Assembly: GCA_958419975.1 (NCBI GenBank)
Contig: CATZIG010000077.1
Span: forward strand, 1 to 8,436
Length of the DNA stretch: 8,436 bases
Origin: an uncultured Collinsella sp.
GTDB taxonomy: Bacteria; Actinomycetota; Coriobacteriia; Coriobacteriales; Coriobacteriaceae
Direction: 5' to 3'
Below are positions 1-6,370 of the stretch, piece after piece (position 1 is the stretch's first letter; every line of letters begins with the position of its first letter). The translations under genes and the position numbers were made by a program. Below the pieces are notes generated by a model. That model was not told where the DNA came from. It searched no databases and saw only the letters and a list, made by a program, of their open reading frames with translations.

Positions 1-9
1 GCACGGGCC

Positions 10-231
10 ATGCCTGCGAACATCGTATCAGTCGACGAGGAGTCGCTGCACAAGGACATAAAGAATCTGGTGAGGAAGACTGTCGAGGAGACGCTCAACG
101 CGCTGCTCGACGAGGAGGCGTCCGAGCCTGTCGCGGCCGAGCGCCACGAGAGGACGGCGGGCCGGGAGGCCTACCGTAGCGGCCACTTAGCCAGAAAGCT
201 CATCACCGGGGCCGGGGATGTCGAGCACAGC
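10..231 (+). pseudogene. IS256-family transposase, N-terminal fragment
   Basis: This frame matches the start of an IS256-type (Mutator-like) transposase: a helical N-terminus, then an acidic stretch (EALLD-like, here NALLDEEASE), then the block ERTAGREAYRSGHLARKL, which corresponds to the family's R-x-x-x-R-x-x-Y-R-x-G-x-x-x-R-x-L segment. About 74 residues look transposase-like. After GDVEHSV the frame runs on to a stop at 439-441 but no longer resembles the family, so the catalytic DDE domain is missing. A full-length protein has roughly 400 residues. The ATG at 10 is plausible, but the upstream sequence lies outside the window. This is an inactive remnant. Family assignment is by recognition of the motif, not by a search. 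The exact break is uncertain by about 20 bases. Confidence 0.75.
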
Positions 232-336
232 GTTTGTTTTGAATGCAGAAAAGCGAACCCGAACGCAACCGCATCCGGTCCTCTTGGCAGGTCCCATCTT
301 GGGTTGATGTCCACAAATACTAGCCCTTGCGGTCGG
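232..336. other. Short junction between IS remnant and hypothetical gene
   Basis: About 100 bases separate the broken transposase from the stop codon of the minus-strand gene at 337. I see no gene, no clear terminator and no target-site duplication. It marks a change from GC-rich IS sequence to more AT-rich cargo sequence. Confidence 0.5.
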
Positions 337-1155
337 TTAAACAAGTTTCAGCAGCCTTTGATACTCTCCGGGATCACGCATACGCATAATATCCATGTAT
401 ATTCTGCTTTTTGTGACCATGACATCGTCGAACTTGGCTAAGCCGTGCCCGTTTGCTCTTGTGACAACCATGCGGTCATCGCAAAAATATGAAAGGAAGG
501 TGTCCTTGTCGGGATGGTGTATCCGTCGAACGTCGAGCACGTTCCGAAAGTCATAGTAAAGTGCGGCGTTTACGGTTTCCTCAAGTTCAGTCAGTCTGTC
601 GACACCTTCAAATTGGCAAGGATAAATTAGCAGCAAGTTTTTCGAATGATTGATTGAGCGAAGAAGTCCTCGGGCCTCACGGTCTTCTTCGCTCAATTGT
701 TTATTACTCTCAGTTTTTAGAAGGTCGTCAAGCTTGGCGAGGCTGTAATCCCTGAGAATTGCATGCAGGCGTAAGCCTCTCTGTTCTTTTTCATAACTTT
801 TGTCAAGTAGTTCTAGAGTCATTCCGCGGTCTGAGACTCGCCTTGACGAAGTGAGGCTTACGGCGCGCGTCATGGATTTTCCGAAGATGAGCTTGAAATC
901 TAACTGATACGCGTCTGATACCGCATCACACTCCCCATTGGCCTCGGATGCGGGCGCATGAAACTCCGCACCTCTGGTCAATTCCTTAAAAGCGTTAGAG
1001 TAATTGATGAGCTCGCGCATCCATTCCTCATATGTATATAACGGACGCCCAGAATAGTCTTGCATGAGGTCCTTAACAAACAAGTCTGGGGTAATCATTG
1101 CGGATTTCAGTCTCTCGGCTCCGGGAACGGCTTCAACAAGCCTCTTATCTATCAC
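337..1155 (-). CDS. Unrecognised 272-aa protein; possible nuclease-like fold
   Basis: I do not recognise this protein. The frame stays open further upstream to 1404. I chose the GTG at 1155 because a near-perfect AAGGAGGAGG lies just ahead of it, and because the upstream part is Arg/Gly/Pro-rich and looks like a shadow. The 272 residues are mixed alpha/beta and soluble, with no signal peptide or membrane segment. Residues 71-88 (E71, E75, D77, then D86-F-K88) have the look and spacing of the D...(D/E)xK core of PD-(D/E)xK nucleases. This is only a visual resemblance. Residues 115-165 are charged and helical. A C-terminal segment (about 222-250) carries FCDD and FDD. It stands alone behind a long gap, and its AT-richer composition sets it apart from the flanking IS debris. 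A defence role would be inferred from neighbourhood only. Confidence 0.75.
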   Translation of the reverse strand: MIDKRLVEAVPGAERLKSAMITPDLFVKDLMQDYSGRPLYTYEEWMRELINYSNAFKELTRGAEFHAPASEANGECDAVSDAYQLDFKLIFGKSMTRAVSLTSSRRVSDRGMTLELLDKSYEKEQRGLRLHAILRDYSLAKLDDLLKTESNKQLSEEDREARGLLRSINHSKNLLLIYPCQFEGVDRLTELEETVNAALYYDFRNVLDVRRIHHPDKDTFLSYFCDDRMVVTRANGHGLAKFDDVMVTKSRIYMDIMRMRDPGEYQRLLKLV

Positions 1156-1720
1156 TGTGGCCTCCTCCTTGCGGTAGCTTTGCGAATGTTGACGCAAGCC
1201 GCTCCAACAGGGCAACGCCAAAGTTGGCCCGAGCGAGCGGCCCGTCCTGGCTCGGAAGGGTCCGTGCCTTCGCCTAGAATACGCCCACCATGGCGCGAAC
1301 AGGCCGCTTTCGGGACCATCCCGGCCGTCTCCACGGCAACCTCGCGTTACTTCTCGGAGAGGAAGAAGCCGAGTTGCACGACACGACGCTCCGGAGGGGC
1401 GCATCGGGCTGTCATGACTGGGCCTAGCTGGAAAAGACCACCAGGAAGATAGTCGAATCCAGCCTTGAGCTTGCCGACAGAGTGGAGTCAGCCTAGGATA
1501 TCGATAGATTCCGAATCCTGGACACAGGGGCCAAAGAGTCCATTACATCAACTTTCGCGACACTACCGTTCTTGTCAGATCATTCTGATGTTCGGCGCGA
1601 GTTTCAGAGACATCGTGCCACGACGACGAGAAGGCACATCAATTATTACCCGGTGATCGGAATTGGCCGATATCGATTAAGTATTTATGGCTATGAATAA
1701 TTCAATGCTAAAACCATCGC
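1156..1720. other. 565-base stretch without an intact gene
   Basis: The part nearest the hypothetical gene (to about 1460) is GC-rich and reads as decayed coding sequence in several short frames. The rest is more AT-rich. A plus-strand frame from 1428 to 1700 looks faintly protein-like (LEKTTRKIVESSLELADRV, then after a TAG DIDRFRILDTGAKES) but is broken by TAG codons at 1425 and 1494, and I cannot name a family. A short inverted repeat GCCAAAGTTGGC at 1217-1228 lies about 60 bases upstream of the GTG start and could be an operator. Past the RT stop, ATCGG/CCGAT arms at 1656-1671 make a weak hairpin without a T-run. No convincing promoter or terminator was found. Confidence 0.5.
1161..1170 (-). 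promoter_or_regulatory. Strong Shine-Dalgarno fixing a GTG start
   Basis: On the minus strand this reads AAGGAGGAGG. The AAGGAGG core sits 8 bases before the GTG at 1155-1153. It is the strongest ribosome binding site in the window, and it decides the start of the 272-aa gene in favour of GTG over upstream candidates. Confidence 0.8.
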
Positions 1721-3175
1721 CTACCGAGCACTCAAGCGTTTAATCTTCCTGTAAATCTTAGCCTCATCGGGAGCAATCGGATCATTTGGAAACGCCTTTT
1801 GGGCTCTCGCTACGTAGGAAAGAAAGTTCCCATAGCGAGAAAATGCAGAAGGGTCAGCATCACCCGATGGGCACAGCCTTCTTCCTTTAATACCGAGCGG
1901 TGAATAATGTTGATACAGAGCGGAGACGCGCTTTTTTGATGCGCGCCTTCCCTCTCCCTGATTAGAGCGCGCAATCGCAGTGGCCGCCTCACGGAGACGT
2001 TTGTTGTACCTTCCAACCGTAGGCTGTCGAAGTCTTACAATGCGCCCGTCAAAGTCAAACCCCAGGAAACTGACTTTCTGCGCCGGATGTGCACCGGAGT
2101 ACGAAAAGACCTCACCCGCACAAACGCTTTCAAAATCAAGCTGAGCAACTCCGCCGCCATCAACCCGGAACACCTTGGTTTTCTCAGGTTGCAATTTAAC
2201 GGAATCGACATCGGCCATTAGATTAATGGCCTCTACAAGTGCATCGAAGCCAGACTCTGGAACGGCAATAATAAAGTCATCGCAATAACGAAGATACAAG
2301 CCGCCAACCCGTTCAAGGGCAAGTCTGACTTTCATATCGATATCGGCCATATAAATGTTAGCGAGCACTCCGCTTGCGGCAAGACCCTGAGGAATGCCCA
2401 GTGCAGAGCCATCCCGTACCCAAGGTCTGGTAATAATATTGCTCTTGTTTGCAAGAAATTCAGACTTTGGCAAGATAACATCCAGCTTATTAAGTTCGCG
2501 AATAGACTTGAACCGAAGCTCGATAGCCGCATCGCTGATCATTTTCTCCCGAGTAGGATCGATTGCTGGCCATGGCAATTGATGTCGAGCAGCCAAATCA
2601 GCAATAGGCCAGCACGAATATCGGAGGATATTTTTAATGACTTGATAATGATCGTCCGGTAAGCGTCCACTGGGAAACAACGAACGCAACGACGTCATTA
2701 GATGAACATGATTTAAGTTGTCGAAGAAGCTCTCGAAATCACCCGTAAGCACAAAAGCCGAATCTTGCTCGCGTATATAATCGAAGGCCTTTTTAGCTGA
2801 TGAAATATTGCTGCCAGCAGTTACGGCGCTGTCTGATGAAAGCGAAGAGCGGTACGCTACGGCAACCTCATTAAACTCTTCGGCAATGACCCTCTTGTTA
2901 TATAAGTCCGACCACAGATAAGAGTAGTACTGGAAGACGCGGTGATCGAAATGCGAGGCATAAGCGATATTGCGAACTTTGCAGCTTCGCTTACCCCCAC
3001 GATACCGAACGGCGATGATCTCGTTGGAAATTAGAGGGTAGAACGCGTGATGGGAAACGTACCCTGGATCTAAGATCTTGTCCTGGACATCGGCAAAAGA
3101 CACCCTATGATCGAAATGGGCGTATGAGCTTTTGGAACTATATCGAGGAATACGAGCGATGTCGAACTCGGTCAA
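1721..3175 (-). CDS. Stand-alone reverse transcriptase, probably defence-associated
   Basis: This is an RNA-directed DNA polymerase with intact catalytic motifs. Motif A is GDFESFFD (D146, D152). Motif B is IPQGLAASGVLANIYM (261-276). Motif C is YCDD (297-300), holding the metal-binding aspartates. Motif D is EKTKV (331-335) and motif E is VSFLGF (368-373). The N-terminal ~140 residues (SSKSSYAHFDHRV; KVRNIAYASHFDHRVFQYYSYL) and the C-terminal helical part (ALYQHYSPLG, GNFLSYVARAQKAF) belong to the RT unit. I see no maturase X domain, HNH endonuclease or intron domain V, no DGR repeats and no retron msr/msd. That leaves the free-standing defence-type RTs (DRT/unknown-group and Abi-like), but I cannot assign a class. 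The start is a TTG with only a weak GGGGG upstream (3180-3184); a TAG lies in frame before it and there is no early ATG. A hairpin-rich gene-free region precedes it. Confidence 0.9.
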   Translation of the reverse strand: MTEFDIARIPRYSSKSSYAHFDHRVSFADVQDKILDPGYVSHHAFYPLISNEIIAVRYRGGKRSCKVRNIAYASHFDHRVFQYYSYLWSDLYNKRVIAEEFNEVAVAYRSSLSSDSAVTAGSNISSAKKAFDYIREQDSAFVLTGDFESFFDNLNHVHLMTSLRSLFPSGRLPDDHYQVIKNILRYSCWPIADLAARHQLPWPAIDPTREKMISDAAIELRFKSIRELNKLDVILPKSEFLANKSNIITRPWVRDGSALGIPQGLAASGVLANIYMADIDMKVRLALERVGGLYLRYCDDFIIAVPESGFDALVEAINLMADVDSVKLQPEKTKVFRVDGGGVAQLDFESVCAGEVFSYSGAHPAQKVSFLGFDFDGRIVRLRQPTVGRYNKRLREAATAIARSNQGEGRRASKKRVSALYQHYSPLGIKGRRLCPSGDADPSAFSRYGNFLSYVARAQKAFPNDPIAPDEAKIYRKIKRLSAR

Positions 3176-3616
3176 AATACCCCCAAATAAATCAACCTAT
3201 CCGGATCAACGAGCGGCGGCTAACCCTCCCCGGACAGGCTAATCAAAGGTGCAGCAAGTGCAACCAACGCTTTCGCGGCCACCTAGAACAATGATTGCCT
3301 ATGTCATACTAGACGAAAGCGAGGAATTGGTACTTATGACTATCGAAGCCCTTATCCAGCTAGCCGCAGGCAACGCTGGTGTCAATGTGGCGAACGTCGG
3401 AATTTCGTCGTTTGCTATATTGACGGCAGTAGCGTACCCCATCGCCAGTTCGCGATGGGCAGATAGCTTTATTCCCCATTCTTGCTTTTATTAAACAGGC
3501 TATGAGAAATAGGCTCATGCTGCTAATAGTAACTTGACGCTTACCCAAGTGTCTTAACGCCGGCTTTGGGCTCATAGGACAAAAAATGTGCCCCAGTAGA
3601 ACATCAACTTCCATCC
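3176..3616. other. Gene-free, hairpin-rich region upstream of the RT
   Basis: About 440 bases hold no credible gene but many inverted repeats: GGTGCA/TGCAACC (3248-3265), a GAAA-loop mini-hairpin on the minus strand (3268-3277), CCAGC/GCTGG with inner GCC/GGC (3356-3379), a 20-base-arm hairpin (3381-3424), CCCATCGC/GCGATGGG (3438-3459), GC-ATGAG/CTCAT-GC (3499-3520) and GACGCTT/AAGTGTC (3536-3553). Several defence RT classes are known to need a neighbouring non-coding RNA, so this is where one would be expected. Short frames crossing it on both strands lack ribosome binding sites and recognisable content. I could not pick out a convincing promoter on either strand. Confidence 0.5.
3356..3553 (+). 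ncRNA. Candidate structured RNA next to the RT
   Basis: Four or five consecutive hairpins lie here. The central one (3381-3424) pairs 19 of 20 positions around an AATT loop if transcribed from the plus strand. Four of those pairs are G.U (3387-3418, 3389-3416, 3392-3413, 3400-3405), and each becomes an A.C mismatch on the other strand. The hairpin at 3536-3553 (7 pairs, ACCC loop) also has one G.U pair that works only on the plus strand. The hairpin at 3438-3459 is a perfect 8-base-pair stem with a 6-base loop. This polarity suggests an RNA transcribed divergently from the RT gene. Boundaries, promoter and function are unknown. A DNA-level inverted repeat or a relic is the alternative. Confidence 0.35.
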
Positions 3617-3639
3617 ATTAATCCACCCAGAACGGGTAC

Positions 3640-3814
3640 GGGCCCTGCGGCGGAGGCCCTCCCACACGGCCCTGTTGCCACGTTCTGGGCCTCCATCCTC
3701 ACGCGTCAGCGATGCGGAGCAGGCACCGGATAGGAAGTCGATGTCCGTGTCAATCGGCATCGTGGCGAGCTCCTCGCGCGCCGCCTCGCGTCCCCCAAGC
3801 GCGCGCGGCACCAC
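3640..3814 (-). pseudogene. GC-rich degenerate coding-like fragment, unidentified
   Basis: On the minus strand one frame (GREAAREELATMPIDTDIDF and onward) has the GC-rich third positions expected of a high-GC coding sequence for about 40 codons, then becomes Arg/Gly-rich and runs into the AT-rich RT-upstream region. There is no matching start signal and no family I recognise. Its abrupt right-to-left change of composition near 3620 marks a recombination boundary. It is probably debris of the host chromosome or of a mobile element. Confidence 0.3.
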
Positions 3815-3924
3815 CAGAGCACCGCCTTCACGCGCTTGACCGAAGTCAACCCACGGTTTTGCACAGGACGGCCCTCAGTTGGGAGTTCGCCCCTCCCTCG
3901 ATTGTGCTGTTGGTCGACGGCTGC

Positions 3925-3950
3925 GACCCCGTCTTGTCCAGGACGGGGTC
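3925..3950. repeat. Perfect 9-bp stem hairpin
   Basis: GACCCCGTC (3925-3933) and GACGGGGTC (3942-3950) are perfect complements around an 8-base loop. On the plus strand it is followed by AAGTTTACTG, which is not a good U-tract, so it is at best a weak terminator. It lies immediately left of the AT-rich repeats that I read as the end of the IS21 remnant, and may mark that boundary. Confidence 0.5.
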
Positions 3951-4029
3951 AAGTTTACTGATATTCATTTATAAGTGGTCCGTAAGATCGCCGAGAATCG
4001 AGCACTTTAGTCATTAAGAATCGAGTAAT
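3951..4029 (+). repeat. Probable left-end multiple repeats of an IS21-family element
   Basis: This AT-rich stretch precedes the IstA fragment and contains the 9-mer AGAATCGAG twice, at 3994-4002 and 4017-4025 (23 bases apart), each next to an A/T-rich stretch. GGTCC (3977-3981) and GGACC (4040-4044) occur in reverse orientation around it. IS21-family ends are known to carry several spaced transposase-binding repeats, and the position directly before istA fits. The outer tip and any target duplication could not be fixed. Confidence 0.4.
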
Positions 4030-4434
4030 TTGATTAATAGGACCGTGCCCCTGGCCCCAGCGAATGATATTCGGCTGGTTGATGCAGCCGGGCGCTCGAG
4101 GTCCGAAATCACCCGTACGTTCCACGTGAGCCGGATCGCCGTGGCTGAGTACGACGACATGTCAAACATTTCACTCGCCGCGCCGCTGCGCCAAAGGAGC
4201 GCCAGTCCCGCGCTCGAGAGAAACGAGGGAAGGTTTATGGACGCCCTCGTAACCGACCGAGAAGCCACGCCAAACGGCAAGAATCGCCCGCTCTTCATTG
4301 GCGGATAAAGCTCCCTATTTTCCAACGAAGACGAGGCAAGGCTGCTCTTTCGTGTCCTCGCCGATGCCCATAAGACGCAGCCGCGGCCGCAGTTGGTCAC
4401 ATCGTCAATCACGGAAGGCGCCCGATATCGTTGA
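4030..4434 (+). pseudogene. IS21-family remnant: IstA N-terminus joined to IstB C-terminus
   Basis: The first ~85 codons (to the TAA at 4306-4308) match the start of an IS21-type IstA transposase: a helix-turn-helix (SRSEITRTFHVSRIAVAEY), then the Pro/Arg/Ala linker and a segment resembling PALEGNE-x-V...ADLGAPRKQR (here PALERNEGRFMDALVTDREA). After the TAA, in the same frame, residues from 4324 to the TGA at 4432-4434 (NEDEARLLFRVLADAHK, then LVTSSITE) resemble the C-terminal part of the IstB ATPase helper (EARLLFRVVADAYE...LVITTNIEFS). The whole catalytic part of IstA and the first part of IstB, well over 1.5 kb in a normal element, are missing. The join at about 4290-4320 looks like one internal deletion. 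It is inactive. Both family assignments are from motif memory. Confidence 0.6.
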
Positions 4435-4596
4435 AAGTTGACGGCGGCCGACACTTCCCCGTCCAACAACAACTTCCGGAACGCTCCGCCTGCGTGTACC
4501 CCAGTGCCAAAGGCAGCCACAATCCCGGCAAGCGCCAGACGCGAGCCATTCCGGCACGAGGGTCCCACGTGGCGCCCTTACCTTGGTAGCACGCAC
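4435..4596 (+). other. GC-rich tail of the IS21 remnant and leader of the next gene
   Basis: The sequence continues GC-rich after the IstB fragment. The frame of the downstream gene is open from 4438, but that part is Pro/Ser/Thr-rich without fold-like character and has no ribosome binding site, so I treat it as non-coding IS debris. It probably contains the right end of the IS21 remnant, though no inverted partner of the left-end repeats could be seen. Confidence 0.4.
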
Positions 4597-4620
4597 CCCG
4601 GACGCACATGGCGGTCCGGG
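4597..4620 (+). promoter_or_regulatory. Hairpin just upstream of the 223-aa gene
   Basis: CCCGGAC (4597-4603) and GTCCGGG (4614-4620) form a perfect 7-bp stem with a 10-base loop. It ends 15 bases before the AAAGGA ribosome binding site. With no T-run after it, it could be an operator, a 5' UTR stabiliser or the relic of an IS end. Confidence 0.4.
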
Positions 4621-4647
4621 ACATCACAACCAAAGAAAGGACACGCC

Positions 4648-5319
4648 ATGCCCAGCAACACCATCGCCTACCTACTCAAGTTCGCACCCAGGGAGGCGTA
4701 CATCGACGACCTGCTGAACGGGCGTCTCTACATGAACGCAGCCGGCTACTATCATAGACTGCTTGGCGAACAGGGCGACCCGCTCGAGGCGTCCATGGCT
4801 CCCGGGGCACGCCTCTACGGAAATTACTGTCTGCCCATCTACTGCATGTATACAGTCCGCGAGAACGACATCGTCGACAACGCCGTGAAAATCCCGACGC
4901 GCATGATCCGGGAGTTCGGGTGCGCGGACGGGTGGATCGGCATTGTGCAGTACGACAGCTTCGCGCGCCTCGCCGACAGACACACCACCGACGACGGAAG
5001 CATCTACGCCCACGGCCCCATCTCCTACGGCGTCCCCGGGCCAAAACTGATACGCGAGATCTTTGAGGGCATCCCGCACAATCTCGTTATCAAAACGCCC
5101 AAGTACGCATATCAGAAGGAGTATCGAATCATCGGGTCGCGACCGGTCGAATGTCGCCTTTCACCAGACAAGAATCACCCGGGCTGCAAAATTGAAGAAT
5201 ACGGCCATGCAGAGCTTGACCTAGGCAGCAACCTCGCGGGCTTTTCCTCGAAGGCCTCGGTGCCGAACCTCGAAGAGTCGCAAGACGGTCTCATGTTGAA
5301 GCTCACGCATCGCGTATAG
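4648..5319 (+). CDS. Unrecognised 223-aa cytosolic protein
   Basis: I cannot name this protein. The start at 4648 is chosen because AAAGGA (4636-4641) lies 6 bases ahead and protein-like sequence begins right there. Visible blocks are: LLKFAPREAYIDDLLNGRLY followed by MNAAGYYHRL (9-38); a GDPLEAS turn (43-49); a beta-rich middle with several Cys (61, 66, 92); HGPISYGVP (122-130); and KYAYQKEYRIIG (152-163). The first and last resemble the layout of a loosely known group of bacterial proteins that start 'L.f....i..l..G.lymn...y(F/Y)' and end with 'Y.YQ.E(Y/W)RI', some of which sit near defence genes. That is a recollection, not a match. There is no signal peptide or membrane segment. It is convergent with the Abi gene, 101 bases apart. 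Its GC content is nearer to the IS debris than to abi. Confidence 0.8.
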   Translation: MPSNTIAYLLKFAPREAYIDDLLNGRLYMNAAGYYHRLLGEQGDPLEASMAPGARLYGNYCLPIYCMYTVRENDIVDNAVKIPTRMIREFGCADGWIGIVQYDSFARLADRHTTDDGSIYAHGPISYGVPGPKLIREIFEGIPHNLVIKTPKYAYQKEYRIIGSRPVECRLSPDKNHPGCKIEEYGHAELDLGSNLAGFSSKASVPNLEESQDGLMLKLTHRV

Positions 5320-5327
5320 CCAACGAA

Positions 5328-5372
5328 GCGCGGGCGGGACGCCGCCAGTGACCATCCTCCCGCTCCCCGCGC
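5328..5372. terminator. Possible bidirectional terminator between convergent genes
   Basis: GCGCGGG-CGGGA (5328-5339) pairs with TCCCG-CTC-CCCGCGC (5358-5372): 12 base pairs interrupted by a three-base CTC bulge. It lies 8 bases after the TAG of the plus-strand gene and about 50 bases beyond the stop of the minus-strand Abi gene. No T-run follows on either side, so the call rests on position and stem strength only. Confidence 0.35.
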
Positions 5373-5420
5373 GATCGCATCCACGTCCAACTTGTAGAGT
5401 AAATTCATCGCTCGCGTCGA

Positions 5421-6353
5421 TTACGACCCCAGTATTTCCTTAGGAAACACACTCGATAAATCGTTAACACCCATAGCGAAAAGCACCTTTGCGCTGGCAT
5501 CGTTGCTGAGCTCGTCACTCAACTTAAGTGCATCAAGCAGTATATTTCGGCGTAACATCTTATAGTCACCCTCAGTCAGCACTAGCTCAAGATCGCTTAA
5601 AACCCCTACTAGATTGACATCGCGAGACGGAGACACCCTCGCGCAGAACAGGCGCTCGTCATGCGCGCAGATATTTCTGAAATCTTTAATATGATCGTAC
5701 GCAAGTCTTAGCCTTCGTGGGCTGATACGCTTATGGACTTCATGTGTCTCGGAATAAAGGTCAGAAAACGACTTGGCAATGGAATTTCTCATGCTTTCTG
5801 GCTGAAACTCGAAAAACTTGAATGCCTGGCCAAGCATTAAGTAATTCATAAGAATCCATACCGGCGTATTGTCGTGATTATTTTCATAATGACGAATGTA
5901 GTCCCTTTTATAATCACTGTTCCATTTTTTAGACCTACATAGCACCTTCTCGAAATCACCGATAAGCGTGTCGATCTTTTTTCGATAGCCGGCCTCAGCC
6001 CGATAGGAATCTCTATCAAGGTATGCTTCTGGGTTATCTTTATGAGCCATAGCAAACCGATAAGAGCAGACGGTCTTAAGAACTGCTTCCGCCTTGTTAA
6101 AATACTCAAACATCAGCAGGCGCAAAGTTCGATCGAATTCGAATAGACGATAGATATCAGAAAACTTGGTCCCTTTTACGAAAACCTCTTGGCCAGAACC
6201 ATCCCGTTGGTCAAGAAACAAATCCTTGTAGCCGTTAACAACCGGGTAGTATCCCTCGCGCTCCAGAACTAAACGAGTATCGTAATCGCATTCGAGCCCA
6301 CGGCTTTCAAGAATAGCAATCTGCTCGGCAATAGATTTAAATGGCTTATCCAT
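5421..6353 (-). CDS. Abi_2 family (AbiD/AbiF-type) abortive infection protein
   Basis: This 310-aa protein has the Abi_2 family layout. The N-terminal block QIAILESRGL...GYYPVVNGYKDLF (11-46) corresponds to the family's 'Q...L..RGL......L...nYY...gY...F'. Next comes FEFDRTLRLLMFEYFNKAE (71-89), then PVWILMNYLMLGQAFKFF (164-181). A C-terminal RNICAHDERLF (226-236) gives the R-x4-H signature of HEPN-type RNases (R226, H231). Members act as toxins in phage-induced abortive infection, and AbiD/AbiF-type proteins have been linked to RNA antitoxins and to the ancestry of Cas13. ATG 6353 is preceded by AAGGGG (6359-6364), spacing 5. The length is typical, no catalytic residue is missing, and it appears intact. 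It lies directly behind a structured leader and terminator-like hairpin, so its expression is probably attenuated. The phage target and RNA substrate are unknown. Confidence 0.88.
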   Translation of the reverse strand: MDKPFKSIAEQIAILESRGLECDYDTRLVLEREGYYPVVNGYKDLFLDQRDGSGQEVFVKGTKFSDIYRLFEFDRTLRLLMFEYFNKAEAVLKTVCSYRFAMAHKDNPEAYLDRDSYRAEAGYRKKIDTLIGDFEKVLCRSKKWNSDYKRDYIRHYENNHDNTPVWILMNYLMLGQAFKFFEFQPESMRNSIAKSFSDLYSETHEVHKRISPRRLRLAYDHIKDFRNICAHDERLFCARVSPSRDVNLVGVLSDLELVLTEGDYKMLRRNILLDALKLSDELSNDASAKVLFAMGVNDLSSVFPKEILGS

Positions 6354-6370
6354 ATGGGCCCCTTAAACGC

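Noticed and set aside
1156..1404. N-terminal extension of the 272-aa gene to an upstream start
   Set aside because: The added part is Arg/Gly/Pro-rich GC debris, and the strong Shine-Dalgarno at 1161-1170 clearly serves the internal GTG.
3249..3494. 81-codon plus-strand frame upstream of the RT
   Set aside because: No ribosome binding site, no recognisable domain, and it runs through the hairpin-rich segment, whose structure better explains the sequence.
3360..3614. 84-codon minus-strand frame ahead of the RT
   Set aside because: Weak start context, composition unlike a folded protein, and it crosses the composition boundary and several hairpins; a small accessory protein cannot be fully excluded.
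1721..3616. Retron, diversity-generating element or group II intron for the RT
   Set aside because: No msr/msd inverted repeats abutting the RT, no template/variable repeats, no maturase or endonuclease domain and no intron domain V-like hairpin seen.
4438..4647. 70-residue N-terminal extension of the 223-aa gene
   Set aside because: It overlaps IS21 debris and a hairpin, has low-complexity character, and a good ribosome binding site precedes the ATG at 4648.
4676..5079. Minus-strand frames opposite the 223-aa gene
   Set aside because: Arg/Val-rich shadow translations of a GC-rich coding sequence, without ribosome binding sites.
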